NCBI GenBank assembly: GCA_036495715.1
Contig: DASXML010000013.1
Location: 1 to 64,000 of the forward strand
Reading direction: 5' to 3'
Origin: Scandinavium sp036495715
Lineage (GTDB): Bacteria > Pseudomonadota > Gammaproteobacteria > Enterobacterales > Enterobacteriaceae
Length of the DNA stretch: 64,000 nt
The notes under the pieces were generated by a model. It ran no database searches and was not told the DNA's origin. It was given only the letters and a program-made list of their open reading frames with translations. The position numbers were made by a program, and so were the translations under genes. Positions 6,198 to 15,493 of this stretch are shown one piece after another; position 1 is the stretch's first letter, and the number at the start of each line of letters is the position of its first letter.

Positions 6198-8429
6198 TCA
6201 CCCGCCGTGCAAACGTCGTGCGTCGATCACGTCCGGCACCTGGTTAAGTTTGCCCAGCACGCGGCCCAGTACCTGCAGGTTGTAAATTTCGATGGTCATG
6301 TCGATGGTCGCGAGCTGCTGTTTGGTATCGCTGCGGCTTGCAACGCCCAATACGTTGACCTTCTCATTGGCGAGAATAGTGGTGATATCGCGCAATAAAC
6401 CGCTGCGATCATTGGCCTGCACGCGTACCACCAGCGAATAACCCGCCGAGTAACTTTCGCCCCAGACGGCATCGACGATGCGCTCTGGCGCATGGGATTG
6501 CAGCTCCACCAGTTGATCGCAATCCGCGCGGTGCACGGAAATCCCACGCCCTTGAGTGATAAAACCGACGATTTCATCGCCCGGAATCGGCTGGCAGCAA
6601 CGTGCGATGTGATGCATCAAATTGCCCACACCTTCAACGACCACGCGGCCATCATCTTTCTTACGGCTCTGCGGGTTGTAGGTTTTCTGCTGCAACTGCT
6701 TGAGCGCGGCGGCGTCCTGCTCGGCTGCGCTCGGCTTGTTGAACTGCGATTGCAGGAAGTTCACCATCTGGTTGAGGCGAATATCGCCGCCGCCAATCGC
6801 CGCCAGCAGTTCATCAATCTCATTGAAATTGTAGCGCGGCAGCAGATGCTTCTCGGCTTCTTTCAGGCTGATCCCCAGGCGTTCCAGTTCGTCATCCAGG
6901 ATCTGACGCCCGGCAATGATATTTTTGTCCCGATCCTGTTTACGGAACCAGGCATGGATCTTCGCGCGCGCGCGGCTGGTGTTGACATAACCCAGGTTCG
7001 GGTTCAGCCAGTCGCGACTTGGGTTTGGCTGTTTCTGGGTGATGATTTCAATCTGATCGCCCATTTGCAATTGATAGGTAAAGGGTACGATGCGCCCACC
7101 AATTTTAGCGCCAATACAGCGATGGCCCACATCACTGTGGATGTGGTAGGCAAAATCGAGCGGCGTAGAACCTGTCGGTAAGTCGACCACGTCGCCTTTC
7201 GGCGTAAATACATACACCCGGTCGTCGAACACCTGACTGCGCACTTCATCGAGCATTTCGCCCGAATCCGCCATCTCTTCCTGCCACGCAATCAGCTTAC
7301 GCAGCCAGGCAATGCGGTCTTCGTGACCGCGAGCGCCGCTGGACGCCGCGCCCTCTTTGTACTTCCAGTGCGCCGCCACGCCGAGTTCGGACTCTTCATG
7401 CATCTGGCGCGTACGGATCTGGATTTCAACCGTCTTGCCGCCCGGGCCTAACACCACGGTGTGAATCGACTGGTAACCATTCGGTTTCGGGTTAGCGACA
7501 TAATCGTCGAACTCGTCCGGTAAGTGACGGAAATGCGTATGCACGATGCCCAGCGCGGCGTAGCAATCCTGCAAACGTTCCGCGACGATGCGCACCGCAC
7601 GCACATCAAACAGCTCATCAAATTGCAGATGCTTTTTCTGCATTTTGCGCCAGATGCTGTAGATGTGTTTCGGTCGCCCGTACACTTCCGCTCGCACGCC
7701 TTCTTCTTTGATAGAAGCGCGTAACGTCCCGACGAATTCGTCGATGTAGTGTTCCCGGTCGATACGGCGCTCGTGCAGCAGCTTGGCGATGCGTTTGTAT
7801 TCGTCCGGATGCAGGTAACGGAAGCAGTAATCTTCCAGTTCCCATTTCAGTTGACCGATACCGAGACGGTTCGCCAGCGGGGCGTAAATGTTGGTACATT
7901 CTTTCGCCGCCAGAACGCGTTCGTCTTCCGGCGCGTCCTTCACTTCCCGCAAATGCGCGATACGTTCGGCGAGTTTGATAACCACGCAGCGGAAATCATC
8001 CACCATCGCCAGCAGCATGCGGCGAACGTTATCGACCTGTTCAGAAGAGACGGAATCGTTATGGGCGGCTTTCAACTGACGAATAGCGGCCATGTCGCGC
8101 ACGCCGTGGATAAGCGTAACGATGGATTTGCCAACGGCGGCTTCAAGCGTTTCTTCACTCACCACTTCGCCGACCACCAGCGGGAACAACAGCGCCGCCC
8201 GCAGTGAATCGATATCCATATTTAGCATGGAGAGGATTTCAACCATTTCGACACCACGCCACAACAGTGCGTCAGCGTCAGGATGATCGAGGGTTTGTTC
8301 GCGACAATAGGTCCATGTCTCGGCTAAGCGCTCACACGACTGCTGGCTGGAAATTCCCAGGCTTGCTATCCATTTAACCGGATCAAACTCCCCAGCTTTA
8401 TTAAGATGTGCACTGCGTACCGCAACCAT
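6198..8429 (-). CDS. relA: GTP pyrophosphokinase RelA (ribosome-dependent (p)ppGpp synthetase I)
   Basis: Makes pppGpp/ppGpp when uncharged tRNA enters the ribosomal A site. The start ATG 8429 (MVAVRSAHLNKAGEF) is preceded by GGAGAGGAC and gives 743 aa, one less than E. coli RelA. Order of domains: degenerate HD hydrolase region (about 50-200, lacking the HD pair, so synthetase only); synthetase with DLFDVRAVRIV, PNGYQSIHT and EIQIRTRQMH; TGS (VYVFTPKGDVVDLP); helical domain; zinc-finger/RIS with HHIARCCQPIPGD; C-terminal ACT. The preceding 15 in-frame codons lie in the ERIC-side spacer and are not part of the protein. Confidence 0.97.
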   Translation of the reverse strand: MVAVRSAHLNKAGEFDPVKWIASLGISSQQSCERLAETWTYCREQTLDHPDADALLWRGVEMVEILSMLNMDIDSLRAALLFPLVVGEVVSEETLEAAVGKSIVTLIHGVRDMAAIRQLKAAHNDSVSSEQVDNVRRMLLAMVDDFRCVVIKLAERIAHLREVKDAPEDERVLAAKECTNIYAPLANRLGIGQLKWELEDYCFRYLHPDEYKRIAKLLHERRIDREHYIDEFVGTLRASIKEEGVRAEVYGRPKHIYSIWRKMQKKHLQFDELFDVRAVRIVAERLQDCYAALGIVHTHFRHLPDEFDDYVANPKPNGYQSIHTVVLGPGGKTVEIQIRTRQMHEESELGVAAHWKYKEGAASSGARGHEDRIAWLRKLIAWQEEMADSGEMLDEVRSQVFDDRVYVFTPKGDVVDLPTGSTPLDFAYHIHSDVGHRCIGAKIGGRIVPFTYQLQMGDQIEIITQKQPNPSRDWLNPNLGYVNTSRARAKIHAWFRKQDRDKNIIAGRQILDDELERLGISLKEAEKHLLPRYNFNEIDELLAAIGGGDIRLNQMVNFLQSQFNKPSAAEQDAAALKQLQQKTYNPQSRKKDDGRVVVEGVGNLMHHIARCCQPIPGDEIVGFITQGRGISVHRADCDQLVELQSHAPERIVDAVWGESYSAGYSLVVRVQANDRSGLLRDITTILANEKVNVLGVASRSDTKQQLATIDMTIEIYNLQVLGRVLGKLNQVPDVIDARRLHGG

Positions 8430-8472
8430 TGTCCTCTCCTTTAAGAAACTGGCCTGTCGAAGTCGACAAGCC

Positions 8473-8598
8473 ATACCCGTCTTCTTTCAAGCTGCATTTT
8501 TGTTGGCTTCCTTCGCTCCTCCCAGTCACTTACTGATGTAAGCTCCAGGGGGTCTCTCTTCGTCGCCGCCTCAATGCAACTCGAAATCCATCGGGTAT
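8473..8598. repeat. ERIC (IRU) repeat, 126 bp
   Basis: A full-length enterobacterial repetitive intergenic consensus element between rlmD and relA. Its ends are the inverted ATACCCG (8473-8479) and CGGGTAT (8592-8598). The central part on the minus strand carries GGAGCTTACATCAGTAAGTG and GGAAGCCAAC, recognisable ERIC core words. The usual length is about 127 bp. Transcribed with rlmD-relA it would fold into one long hairpin. Confidence 0.9.
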
Positions 8599-8606
8599 AA
8601 GATTCA

Positions 8607-9905
8607 TTACAAACGCTCAAACAGCACCATCGACTCCAGGTGCCCAGTGTGCGGGAACATGTCCAGCATTGCCAGACGCTGAATTTGATAGCCCGCTGCC
8701 AGCAGCACTTCACTGTCTCGCGCCAGCGTCGCTGGATTACAGGATACATACACCACACGCGTAGGGGCTAATTTTACAATATGCTGCATCACGCCCGGTG
8801 CGCCGGTGCGCGCAGGATCGAGTAAAATTTTGTCAAACCCGTTTTTTGCCCAGGATTGACGGGTGACATCTTCTTCAAGGTTCTCGTGAAAGAATGTCAC
8901 ATTGTGCAAGCCATTATGTTCCGCGTTCTGCTGGCCCTTTTCGACCAGTGCAGGCACACCTTCCACGCCGACCACGTTGGCCGCACGTTTTGCCAGCGGC
9001 AGCGTAAAGTTGCCCATCCCGCAAAACAGATCCAACACGCGGTCTTCGGGCTGAATGTCCAGCCATTCCAACGCGGTTTCGACCATCTGCTGGTTTACGC
9101 CGTCGTTCACCTGAATAAAGTCTCGCGGGCTGAACGTTAAGCGTAGCCCGTCTGAACTGTACCAGGGCAATTCGCCGCTCACCTGTTCAACGCTATCACT
9201 TTGCGGGGCCAGCCACAGCGCAAGCTGATGTAAATGCGAGAACTGTTCCAGTTTTGCTTTATCTGCCGCAGAAAGTGGGGCGGTATGGCGCAGCACCATC
9301 AGCGGGCCGTTGTCAGCCTGTACCAGTTCCACATGCCCAAGATGGCGAACACCTGTTAACCCGCTCAGGCATTCACGCAACGCAGGCAGTAATGCTTCAA
9401 GAGTGGACACCAATACGGGGCATTGCGTCACGTCGACGATGTCGTTTGAACCCGACTTGCGGAAACCCATCTGTAATTGTTGAGTTTTCGGCTGATAACT
9501 CAAACTCAAGCGTGCGCGGCGGCGATAGCCCCACGGTGACGCGGAAAGAATATCATCAACCTCACGCTTCATCAGGCGCGTCAGCGCCGCCTGCTTGCTA
9601 CGCTGCTGTAGAGGCACGCTGGCATGCTGCTGCTGACAGCCGCCGCAGACGCCAAAATGCGGGCAACGGGGTTTTTCGCGTTCAACACTGTCGTTTAATC
9701 GACGTTTTACCTGTCCACGCGCATACTGTTTTTTATCTTCTGTAATCTTAATTTCAGCACGTTCATCGGGAAGCAACCCGTTGATAAACAGCGTTTTCCC
9801 GTTATGGCGCGCGACCCCCTGGCCAAAAGGGTCAAGGTCGTTTACCGTCACGGTTATGATCTCGCGCGTCGTCACGCGGCGTTTTGCAGAGTAGAATTGC
9901 GCCAT
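8607..9905 (-). CDS. rlmD: 23S rRNA (uracil-1939-C5)-methyltransferase RlmD
   Basis: SAM-dependent m5U1939 methyltransferase of 23S rRNA. The 432 aa comprise an N-terminal TRAM RNA-binding domain (ITVTVNDLDPFGQGVAR), an iron-sulfur centre (C81, C87, C90 in CPHFGVCGGC, with a fourth Cys in VTQCPV) and a Rossmann methyltransferase domain (LDLFCGMGNFTLPLA). The catalytic Cys is in VYVSCNPATLARD near the C-terminus. It is divergent from barA (57-bp gap) and lies upstream of relA, separated from it by the ERIC element. Confidence 0.97.
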   Translation of the reverse strand: MAQFYSAKRRVTTREIITVTVNDLDPFGQGVARHNGKTLFINGLLPDERAEIKITEDKKQYARGQVKRRLNDSVEREKPRCPHFGVCGGCQQQHASVPLQQRSKQAALTRLMKREVDDILSASPWGYRRRARLSLSYQPKTQQLQMGFRKSGSNDIVDVTQCPVLVSTLEALLPALRECLSGLTGVRHLGHVELVQADNGPLMVLRHTAPLSAADKAKLEQFSHLHQLALWLAPQSDSVEQVSGELPWYSSDGLRLTFSPRDFIQVNDGVNQQMVETALEWLDIQPEDRVLDLFCGMGNFTLPLAKRAANVVGVEGVPALVEKGQQNAEHNGLHNVTFFHENLEEDVTRQSWAKNGFDKILLDPARTGAPGVMQHIVKLAPTRVVYVSCNPATLARDSEVLLAAGYQIQRLAMLDMFPHTGHLESMVLFERL

Positions 9906-9962
9906 TCAGAGATTTTTCTCAAACGTAGTGTGTTAACCCTGATTCTCCCATAACGGACCTCC

Positions 9963-12710
9963 ATGACCAACTACAGCCTGCGCGCGCGCATGATGATCCT
10001 GATCCTGGCCCCAACCGTTCTTATCGGTTTGCTGCTCAGCATCTTCTTTGTCGTTCACCGCTACCACGATCTGCAGCGTCAGCTGGAAGACGCCGGTGCC
10101 AGTATTATTGAGCCACTCGCGGTCTCCAGTGAATATGGCATGAACTTGCAAAACCGTGAGCCAATCGGACAGCTGATCAGCGTCCTGCACCGCCGTCATT
10201 CTGACATCGTGCGGGGCATCTCGGTGTACGATGAACATAACCGGCTGTTCGTTACCTCCAATTACCGGCTCGATCCCAGCGAGTTACAGCTGCCACAAGG
10301 CACGCCGTTGCCGCGCAGGTTGACCGTCACCCGCACGGGCGATCTGATGATCCTGCGTACGCCAATCCTGTCGGAAAGCTATTCGCCGGATGAATCGCCC
10401 AACGCGGACGCTAAAACGCCGGTCAATATGCTTGGCTATGTGGCACTGGAACTGGATCTGCGCTCCGTGCGGCTGCAACAGTACAAAGAGATCTTTATCT
10501 CCAGCGTAATGATGCTGTTCTGTATTGGCATTGCGCTGATTTTCGGCTGGCGTCTGATGCGCGATGTGACCGGGCCGATTCGTAATATGGTGAATACCGT
10601 TGACCGAATTCGCCGGGGCCAGCTCGACAGCCGCGTGGAAGGGTTTATGCTCGGCGAGTTGGATATGCTGAAAAACGGCATCAACTCGATGGCGATGTCG
10701 CTGGCGGCTTATCACGAAGAGATGCAGCACAACGTTGACCAGGCGACCTCCGACCTGCGCGAAACCCTGGAGCAAATGGAAATCCAGAACGTCGAGCTGG
10801 ATTTAGCGAAAAAGCGCGCCCAGGAAGCGGCGCGTATCAAATCTGAATTCCTGGCCAATATGTCACATGAGCTGCGCACACCGCTCAACGGGGTGATTGG
10901 CTTTACGCGTCTGACGCTGAAATCAGATCTCAATCCGACCCAGCGCGATCACCTCAGCACCATTGAGCGGTCGGCGAACAACCTGCTGGCGATCATTAAC
11001 GACGTGCTCGACTTCTCCAAACTGGAAGCTGGCAAGCTGATTCTGGAAAGTATTCCGTTCCCGCTGCGTAATTCGCTCGATGAAGTGGTTACGCTGCTCG
11101 CCCATTCAGCCCACGATAAAGGGCTGGAACTGACGCTGAACATCAAAAATGACGTGCCGGATAATGTGATTGGCGATCCGCTGCGCCTCCAGCAGGTGAT
11201 CACCAACCTTGTCGGTAACGCGATTAAATTTACCGAAAGCGGCAACATTGATGTGCTGGTTGAAAAGCGAGCGCTCAGCAACAACAAAGCGCAGATTGAA
11301 GTGCAGATCCGTGATACCGGCATTGGCATTCCCGAACGCGATCAGTCGCGTCTGTTCCAGGCCTTCCGCCAGGCCGATGCCAGCATTTCACGACGCCATG
11401 GCGGCACCGGGCTGGGCCTGGTGATCACCCAGAAACTGGTTAAAGAAATGGGTGGGGATATTTCCTTCCACAGCCAGCCAAATCGCGGTTCAACCTTCTG
11501 GTTCCATATCAGTCTCGATCTCAATCCTAACGTGGTGTCTGAAAATCTGACCACGGCCTGCCTGGCGGGTAAACGCCTGGCCTATGTCGAGGCCAACGCC
11601 GCTGCCGCACAGTGTACGCTGGATATTCTGGCGACCACGCCGCTGGAAGTGGTTTACAGCCCGACCTTCTCAGCGCTGCCCGAAGACCGCTACGATATTC
11701 TGCTGGTTGCAGTGCCGGTTTCCATGCGTGAGTTAAGCATGCACGCCGAAAAACTCGATCGCGCCCGCGCAATGACCGACTTCCTGATTCTGGCGCTACC
11801 ATGCCACGCGCAAGTCGATGCCGAACAACTCAAGCGGGACGGTGCCGCCGCGTGCCTGCTGAAACCATTGACTTCAACCCGTTTGCTGCCTGCCTTAGCG
11901 GAATGCTGCCAGGCCGATCAAACGCCTGTTACGCTGAACACCAGCGGGGCGCGCTTAGGCATGTCAGTGATGGCGGTGGATGATAATCCGGCGAATCTCA
12001 AACTGATTGGCGCATTGCTGGAAGATCAGGTGCAAAACGTGGAACTGTGCGACAGCGGCCAGGAAGCGATTAACCGCGCGAAGCAGATGCAGTTCGACCT
12101 GATCCTGATGGATATTCAGATGCCAGAAATGGACGGCATTCGGGCCTGCGAACTGATTCGCCAGCTACCACACCAGCAGCAAACGCCGGTGATTGCGGTA
12201 ACGGCACACGCCATGGCGGGTCAAAAAGAAAAACTGCTGAGCGCCGGGATGAATGACTATCTGGCGAAACCCATCGAAGAGAGCAAACTGCATAATTTAC
12301 TGCTGCGTTACAAGCCAGGCTTAAGCGTAGCGCAGCTTGAGGTTGCCGAACCGCATCCGCCGGTGAATCTCAATACCACCTTCGATTGGACATTAGCGCT
12401 GCGTCAGGCGGCGAATAAACAAAGTCTGGCGCGTGACATGCTGCAAATGCTGGTGGCGTTCCTGCCGGAAATACGTAACAAAGTGGAAGAACAATTGGTG
12501 GGCGAGAAGCCGGAAGATCTGGTGGATGCTATCCATAAACTCCACGGCAGCTGCGGCTACAGCGGCGTGCCTCGGTTGAAAAACCTGTGCCATTTGATTG
12601 AAGGCCAGTTGCGCAACGGCATTGCCCCGGAAGATCTGGAGCCTGAACTGCTTGAGTTATTGGATGAAATGGACAACGTGGCCCGGGAAGCACGAAAGAT
12701 TCTGGGGTAA
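9963..12710 (+). CDS. barA: Hybrid sensor histidine kinase BarA
   Basis: Inner-membrane tripartite kinase that phosphorylates the response regulator UvrY, which activates csrB/csrC. The 915 aa (E. coli 918) show: TM1 about 9-31; a periplasmic loop; TM2 about 177-197; HAMP; HisKA with phospho-acceptor H302 in NMSHELRTPLNG; HATPase (NLVGNAIKFTES, GTGLGLVI); a degenerate receiver-like segment; a receiver with D717 in LILMDIQMPEMDG; and an HPt domain with H858 (IHKLHGSCGYSG). All phosphorelay residues are intact. The csrB target gene is 6 kb away. The ATG is preceded by CGGACCTCC, a weak ribosome site. Confidence 0.97.
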   Translation: MTNYSLRARMMILILAPTVLIGLLLSIFFVVHRYHDLQRQLEDAGASIIEPLAVSSEYGMNLQNREPIGQLISVLHRRHSDIVRGISVYDEHNRLFVTSNYRLDPSELQLPQGTPLPRRLTVTRTGDLMILRTPILSESYSPDESPNADAKTPVNMLGYVALELDLRSVRLQQYKEIFISSVMMLFCIGIALIFGWRLMRDVTGPIRNMVNTVDRIRRGQLDSRVEGFMLGELDMLKNGINSMAMSLAAYHEEMQHNVDQATSDLRETLEQMEIQNVELDLAKKRAQEAARIKSEFLANMSHELRTPLNGVIGFTRLTLKSDLNPTQRDHLSTIERSANNLLAIINDVLDFSKLEAGKLILESIPFPLRNSLDEVVTLLAHSAHDKGLELTLNIKNDVPDNVIGDPLRLQQVITNLVGNAIKFTESGNIDVLVEKRALSNNKAQIEVQIRDTGIGIPERDQSRLFQAFRQADASISRRHGGTGLGLVITQKLVKEMGGDISFHSQPNRGSTFWFHISLDLNPNVVSENLTTACLAGKRLAYVEANAAAAQCTLDILATTPLEVVYSPTFSALPEDRYDILLVAVPVSMRELSMHAEKLDRARAMTDFLILALPCHAQVDAEQLKRDGAAACLLKPLTSTRLLPALAECCQADQTPVTLNTSGARLGMSVMAVDDNPANLKLIGALLEDQVQNVELCDSGQEAINRAKQMQFDLILMDIQMPEMDGIRACELIRQLPHQQQTPVIAVTAHAMAGQKEKLLSAGMNDYLAKPIEESKLHNLLLRYKPGLSVAQLEVAEPHPPVNLNTTFDWTLALRQAANKQSLARDMLQMLVAFLPEIRNKVEEQLVGEKPEDLVDAIHKLHGSCGYSGVPRLKNLCHLIEGQLRNGIAPEDLEPELLELLDEMDNVAREARKILG

Positions 12711-12725
12711 TCCACGCACTTTGCT

Positions 12726-12746
12726 CCCCTCTCGCGCAGAGAGGGG
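12726..12746. terminator. Hairpin between convergent barA and gudD
   Basis: CCCCTCTC-GCGCA-GAGAGGGG is a perfect 8-bp stem. No long T-run follows on either strand, but it sits alone between two converging genes, 15 bp after the barA stop. A second weak CCG/CGG hairpin with six T follows at 12768-12787. Confidence 0.45.
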
Positions 12747-12792
12747 ATTGATGTCAACCGCCTGGCACCGCAACAACTTCGGTTTTTTGCAC

Positions 12793-14136
12793 TTATCGCA
12801 CCATACACGGACGCTTGTTATCAAACGTCCAGCCGGGGATCAAATACTGCATACCCATCGCGTCATCACGCGCACCAAGACCATGTTTCTGATAAAGCTC
12901 ATGGGCCTGCATCACCCGATCCATATCAAGTTCAACGCCCAGACCCGGCGTAGAAGGCACTTGCACCATGCCGCCTTTGATTTCAAATGGCTGTTTGGTC
13001 AGGCGCTGATTGCCCTCCTGCCAGATCCAGTGCGTATCAATGGCCGTGACTTTGCCCGGTGCTGCCGCCGCTACGTGCGTGAACATTGCCAGCGAAATGT
13101 CAAAATGGTTGTTGGAGTGTGAACCCCAGGTCAGGCCAAATTCGTGACACATTTGCGCCACGCGCACCGAGCCTTGCATCGTCCAGAAGTGCGGATCGGC
13201 CAGTGGGATATCGACCGATTGCAGCGACAACGTGTGCCCCATCTGACGCCAGTCGGTGGCAATCATATTCGTGGCGGTCGGCAGCCCGGTCGCCCGACGG
13301 AATTCCGCCATCACTTCGCGCCCGGAAAAACCCTGCTCAGCGCCACATGGATCTTCCGCATACGCCAGCACGTTACGCAGTTCCTTACCGATGCTGATCG
13401 CCTCATCCAGCGACCACGCCCCGTTTGGATCGAGTGTTACACGCGCCTGCGGGAAGCGCTTCGCCAGCGCAGTCACCGCCTCGGCTTCATCTTCGCCACT
13501 CAATACGCCGCCTTTCAGCTTAAAGTCGTTAAAACCGTATTTGTCATACGCCGCTTCCGCCAGACGCACGACGGATTCAGGCGTCATGGCTTCGTCGTGA
13601 CGCACGCGGTACCAGTCGCATTTCTCATCGGGCTGGCTCTGGTACGGCAATGGCGTACGTTTCCTGTCACCGACGAAAAACAGATAACCGAGCATTTCCA
13701 CTTCGTTACGCTGCTGACCGTCGCCGAGTAACGACGCCACGTTGACACCCAGATGCTGCCCCAGTAAATCAAGCAGCGCCGCTTCAATGCCGGTGACCAC
13801 GTGAATGGTGGTGCGCAGATCAAAAGTTTGCAGGCCACGCCCGCCTGAATCCCGATCGGCAAAGGCGTTACGCACTGACGTGAGCACATTTTTATATTCG
13901 CCGAGGGTTTTGCCGACCACCAGCGCCGCCGCGTCTTCCAGCGTTTTGCGGATCTTCTCGCCGCCGGGGATTTCTCCCACGCCAGTATGGCCGGAATTAT
14001 CTTTAATCATCACGATGTTGCGGGTGAAAAACGGCGCATGGGCACCGCTCAAATTCATCAGCATGCTGTCATGTCCGGCAACCGGGATCACCTGCATGGA
14101 GGTCACTACCGGCGTTGAATGTTGAATCGTCATCAT
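12793..14136 (-). CDS. gudD: Glucarate dehydratase GudD
   Basis: Enolase-superfamily dehydratase converting D-glucarate (and L-idarate) to 5-keto-4-deoxyglucarate. The 447 aa align end to end with E. coli GudD (446). The mandelate-racemase-type barrel is visible: KLK base motif in FNDFKLKGGVL, metal ligands in LDPNGAW and YAEDPCGAEQG, NMIATDWRQ, and the catalytic His in GSHSNNHFDISLAMFTHV. It starts with two Met codons; either 14136 or 14133 is possible. It is the last gene of gudP-gudX-gudD, 10 bp after gudX. Confidence 0.96.
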   Translation of the reverse strand: MMTIQHSTPVVTSMQVIPVAGHDSMLMNLSGAHAPFFTRNIVMIKDNSGHTGVGEIPGGEKIRKTLEDAAALVVGKTLGEYKNVLTSVRNAFADRDSGGRGLQTFDLRTTIHVVTGIEAALLDLLGQHLGVNVASLLGDGQQRNEVEMLGYLFFVGDRKRTPLPYQSQPDEKCDWYRVRHDEAMTPESVVRLAEAAYDKYGFNDFKLKGGVLSGEDEAEAVTALAKRFPQARVTLDPNGAWSLDEAISIGKELRNVLAYAEDPCGAEQGFSGREVMAEFRRATGLPTATNMIATDWRQMGHTLSLQSVDIPLADPHFWTMQGSVRVAQMCHEFGLTWGSHSNNHFDISLAMFTHVAAAAPGKVTAIDTHWIWQEGNQRLTKQPFEIKGGMVQVPSTPGLGVELDMDRVMQAHELYQKHGLGARDDAMGMQYLIPGWTFDNKRPCMVR

Positions 14137-14146
14137 ACAATCCTTT

Positions 14147-15493
14147 TTATTGAGTGCGCCCGAACACAGGGCGTTTGCGATCGAATGTCCAGCCAGGGAT
14201 CAGATACTGCATAGGCATTGCGTCATTGCGTGCGCCGCCGGGTAGCCGTTTGTAGGCTTCATGCGCCTTTTCAATTTGCGCCCAATCAAGCACTATGCCA
14301 AGCCCGGGGGCATCCGGCACCGTGATTTTTCCGTTCTCGATTTGCAATGGATTTTTGGTGAGTCTGGCATCGCCTTCCTGCCAGATCCAGTGGGTATCAA
14401 TGGCGGTCGGTTTTCCGGGAGCCGCCGCGCCGACGTGGGTAAACATCGCCAGTGAAATATCAAAATGATTATTCGAATGACAGCCCCACGTTAAGCCCCA
14501 GTCGTCACACAACTGCGCCACGCGTACCGCGCCGGAGAGCGTCCAGAAGTGCGGATCGGCGAGCGGAATATCCACCGCGTTGAGCATGACGGCGTGAGCC
14601 ATTTCACGCCAGTTGGTGGCAATCATATTGGTCGCGACAGGCAGTCCGGTCGCCCGCCGAAATTCAGCCATGACTTCTCGCCCGGAAAAACCTTGCTCCG
14701 CGCCACACGGATCTTCCGCATAGGTCAGCACATCCTGTAAACCTTTGCACAGTGCGATGGCTTCATCAAGTAACCACGCGCCGTTTGGATCAACCGTGAT
14801 ACGCGCATCCGGGAAGCATTTTTTCAGCGCCCGGACGGTCTCAATTTCCTGCTCACCGGGCAGCACGCCGCCTTTGAGTTTGAAATCTTTAAAGCCGTAT
14901 CGGTCCTGCGCGACTTCTGCCAACCGTACGACGCTTGCAGAAGAAAGCGCTTCCTGATGACGCAGGTGATACCAGTCGTGGCCGTCGCGCCGTCCTTCGC
15001 TGTACGGTAAGTCTGTTTTGTTGCGGTCGCCCACATAAAACAGATAACCCAACACCGTGACCGCATCACGCTGTTTGCCTGGCCCTAAGAGTTCGCACAC
15101 CGGCACGTTCAATGCCTGTCCGAGCAAATCCAGTAGTGCGGCCTCCAGCGCGGCGACAGCGTTCACCCTGAGTTCAAACGTCCACGCGCCGTTGCCAAAG
15201 GTATCAAAATCTGCGGCCTGATTACCTTTGTGAACCTGCTGCACCACGCGATTCATTCGCGCGATTTCCTGTCCGACGACCTGTGGAATGGCGTCCAGCA
15301 GCGTCTGGTAAATCACTTCGCCGCCGGGTGCTTCGCCCACGCCCGTGTGTCCGGCATTGTCGGTGAGCACCACAATATTGCGGGTGAAATACGCATGATG
15401 CGCGCCGCCGATATTCATCAACATACTGTCCTGCGCCGCCACCGGGATCACCTTCATGTCGGTGATCTTCGGACTCGCCTGAGTATTCATCAT
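14147..15493 (-). CDS. gudX: Glucarate dehydratase-related protein GudX
   Basis: Paralogue of GudD in the same operon (448 aa), similar over the full length. It keeps FKDFKLKGGVL, VDPNGAW, AEDPCGAEQGFSG and the CHSNNHFDISLAM His loop, so the enolase-superfamily active site looks complete. One visible difference is ATNWREM where GudD has ATDWRQM. The E. coli protein is reported to be a poor glucarate dehydratase and its true substrate is unsettled. The start codon overlaps the gudP stop (ATGA, 15493-15490), implying translational coupling. Confidence 0.93.
   Translation of the reverse strand: MMNTQASPKITDMKVIPVAAQDSMLMNIGGAHHAYFTRNIVVLTDNAGHTGVGEAPGGEVIYQTLLDAIPQVVGQEIARMNRVVQQVHKGNQAADFDTFGNGAWTFELRVNAVAALEAALLDLLGQALNVPVCELLGPGKQRDAVTVLGYLFYVGDRNKTDLPYSEGRRDGHDWYHLRHQEALSSASVVRLAEVAQDRYGFKDFKLKGGVLPGEQEIETVRALKKCFPDARITVDPNGAWLLDEAIALCKGLQDVLTYAEDPCGAEQGFSGREVMAEFRRATGLPVATNMIATNWREMAHAVMLNAVDIPLADPHFWTLSGAVRVAQLCDDWGLTWGCHSNNHFDISLAMFTHVGAAAPGKPTAIDTHWIWQEGDARLTKNPLQIENGKITVPDAPGLGIVLDWAQIEKAHEAYKRLPGGARNDAMPMQYLIPGWTFDRKRPVFGRTQ

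Noticed and set aside
12768..12787. CCG-N9-CGG hairpin with six T as main barA terminator
   Set aside because: A 3-bp stem is too weak on its own; mentioned only with the stronger hairpin at 12726-12746.
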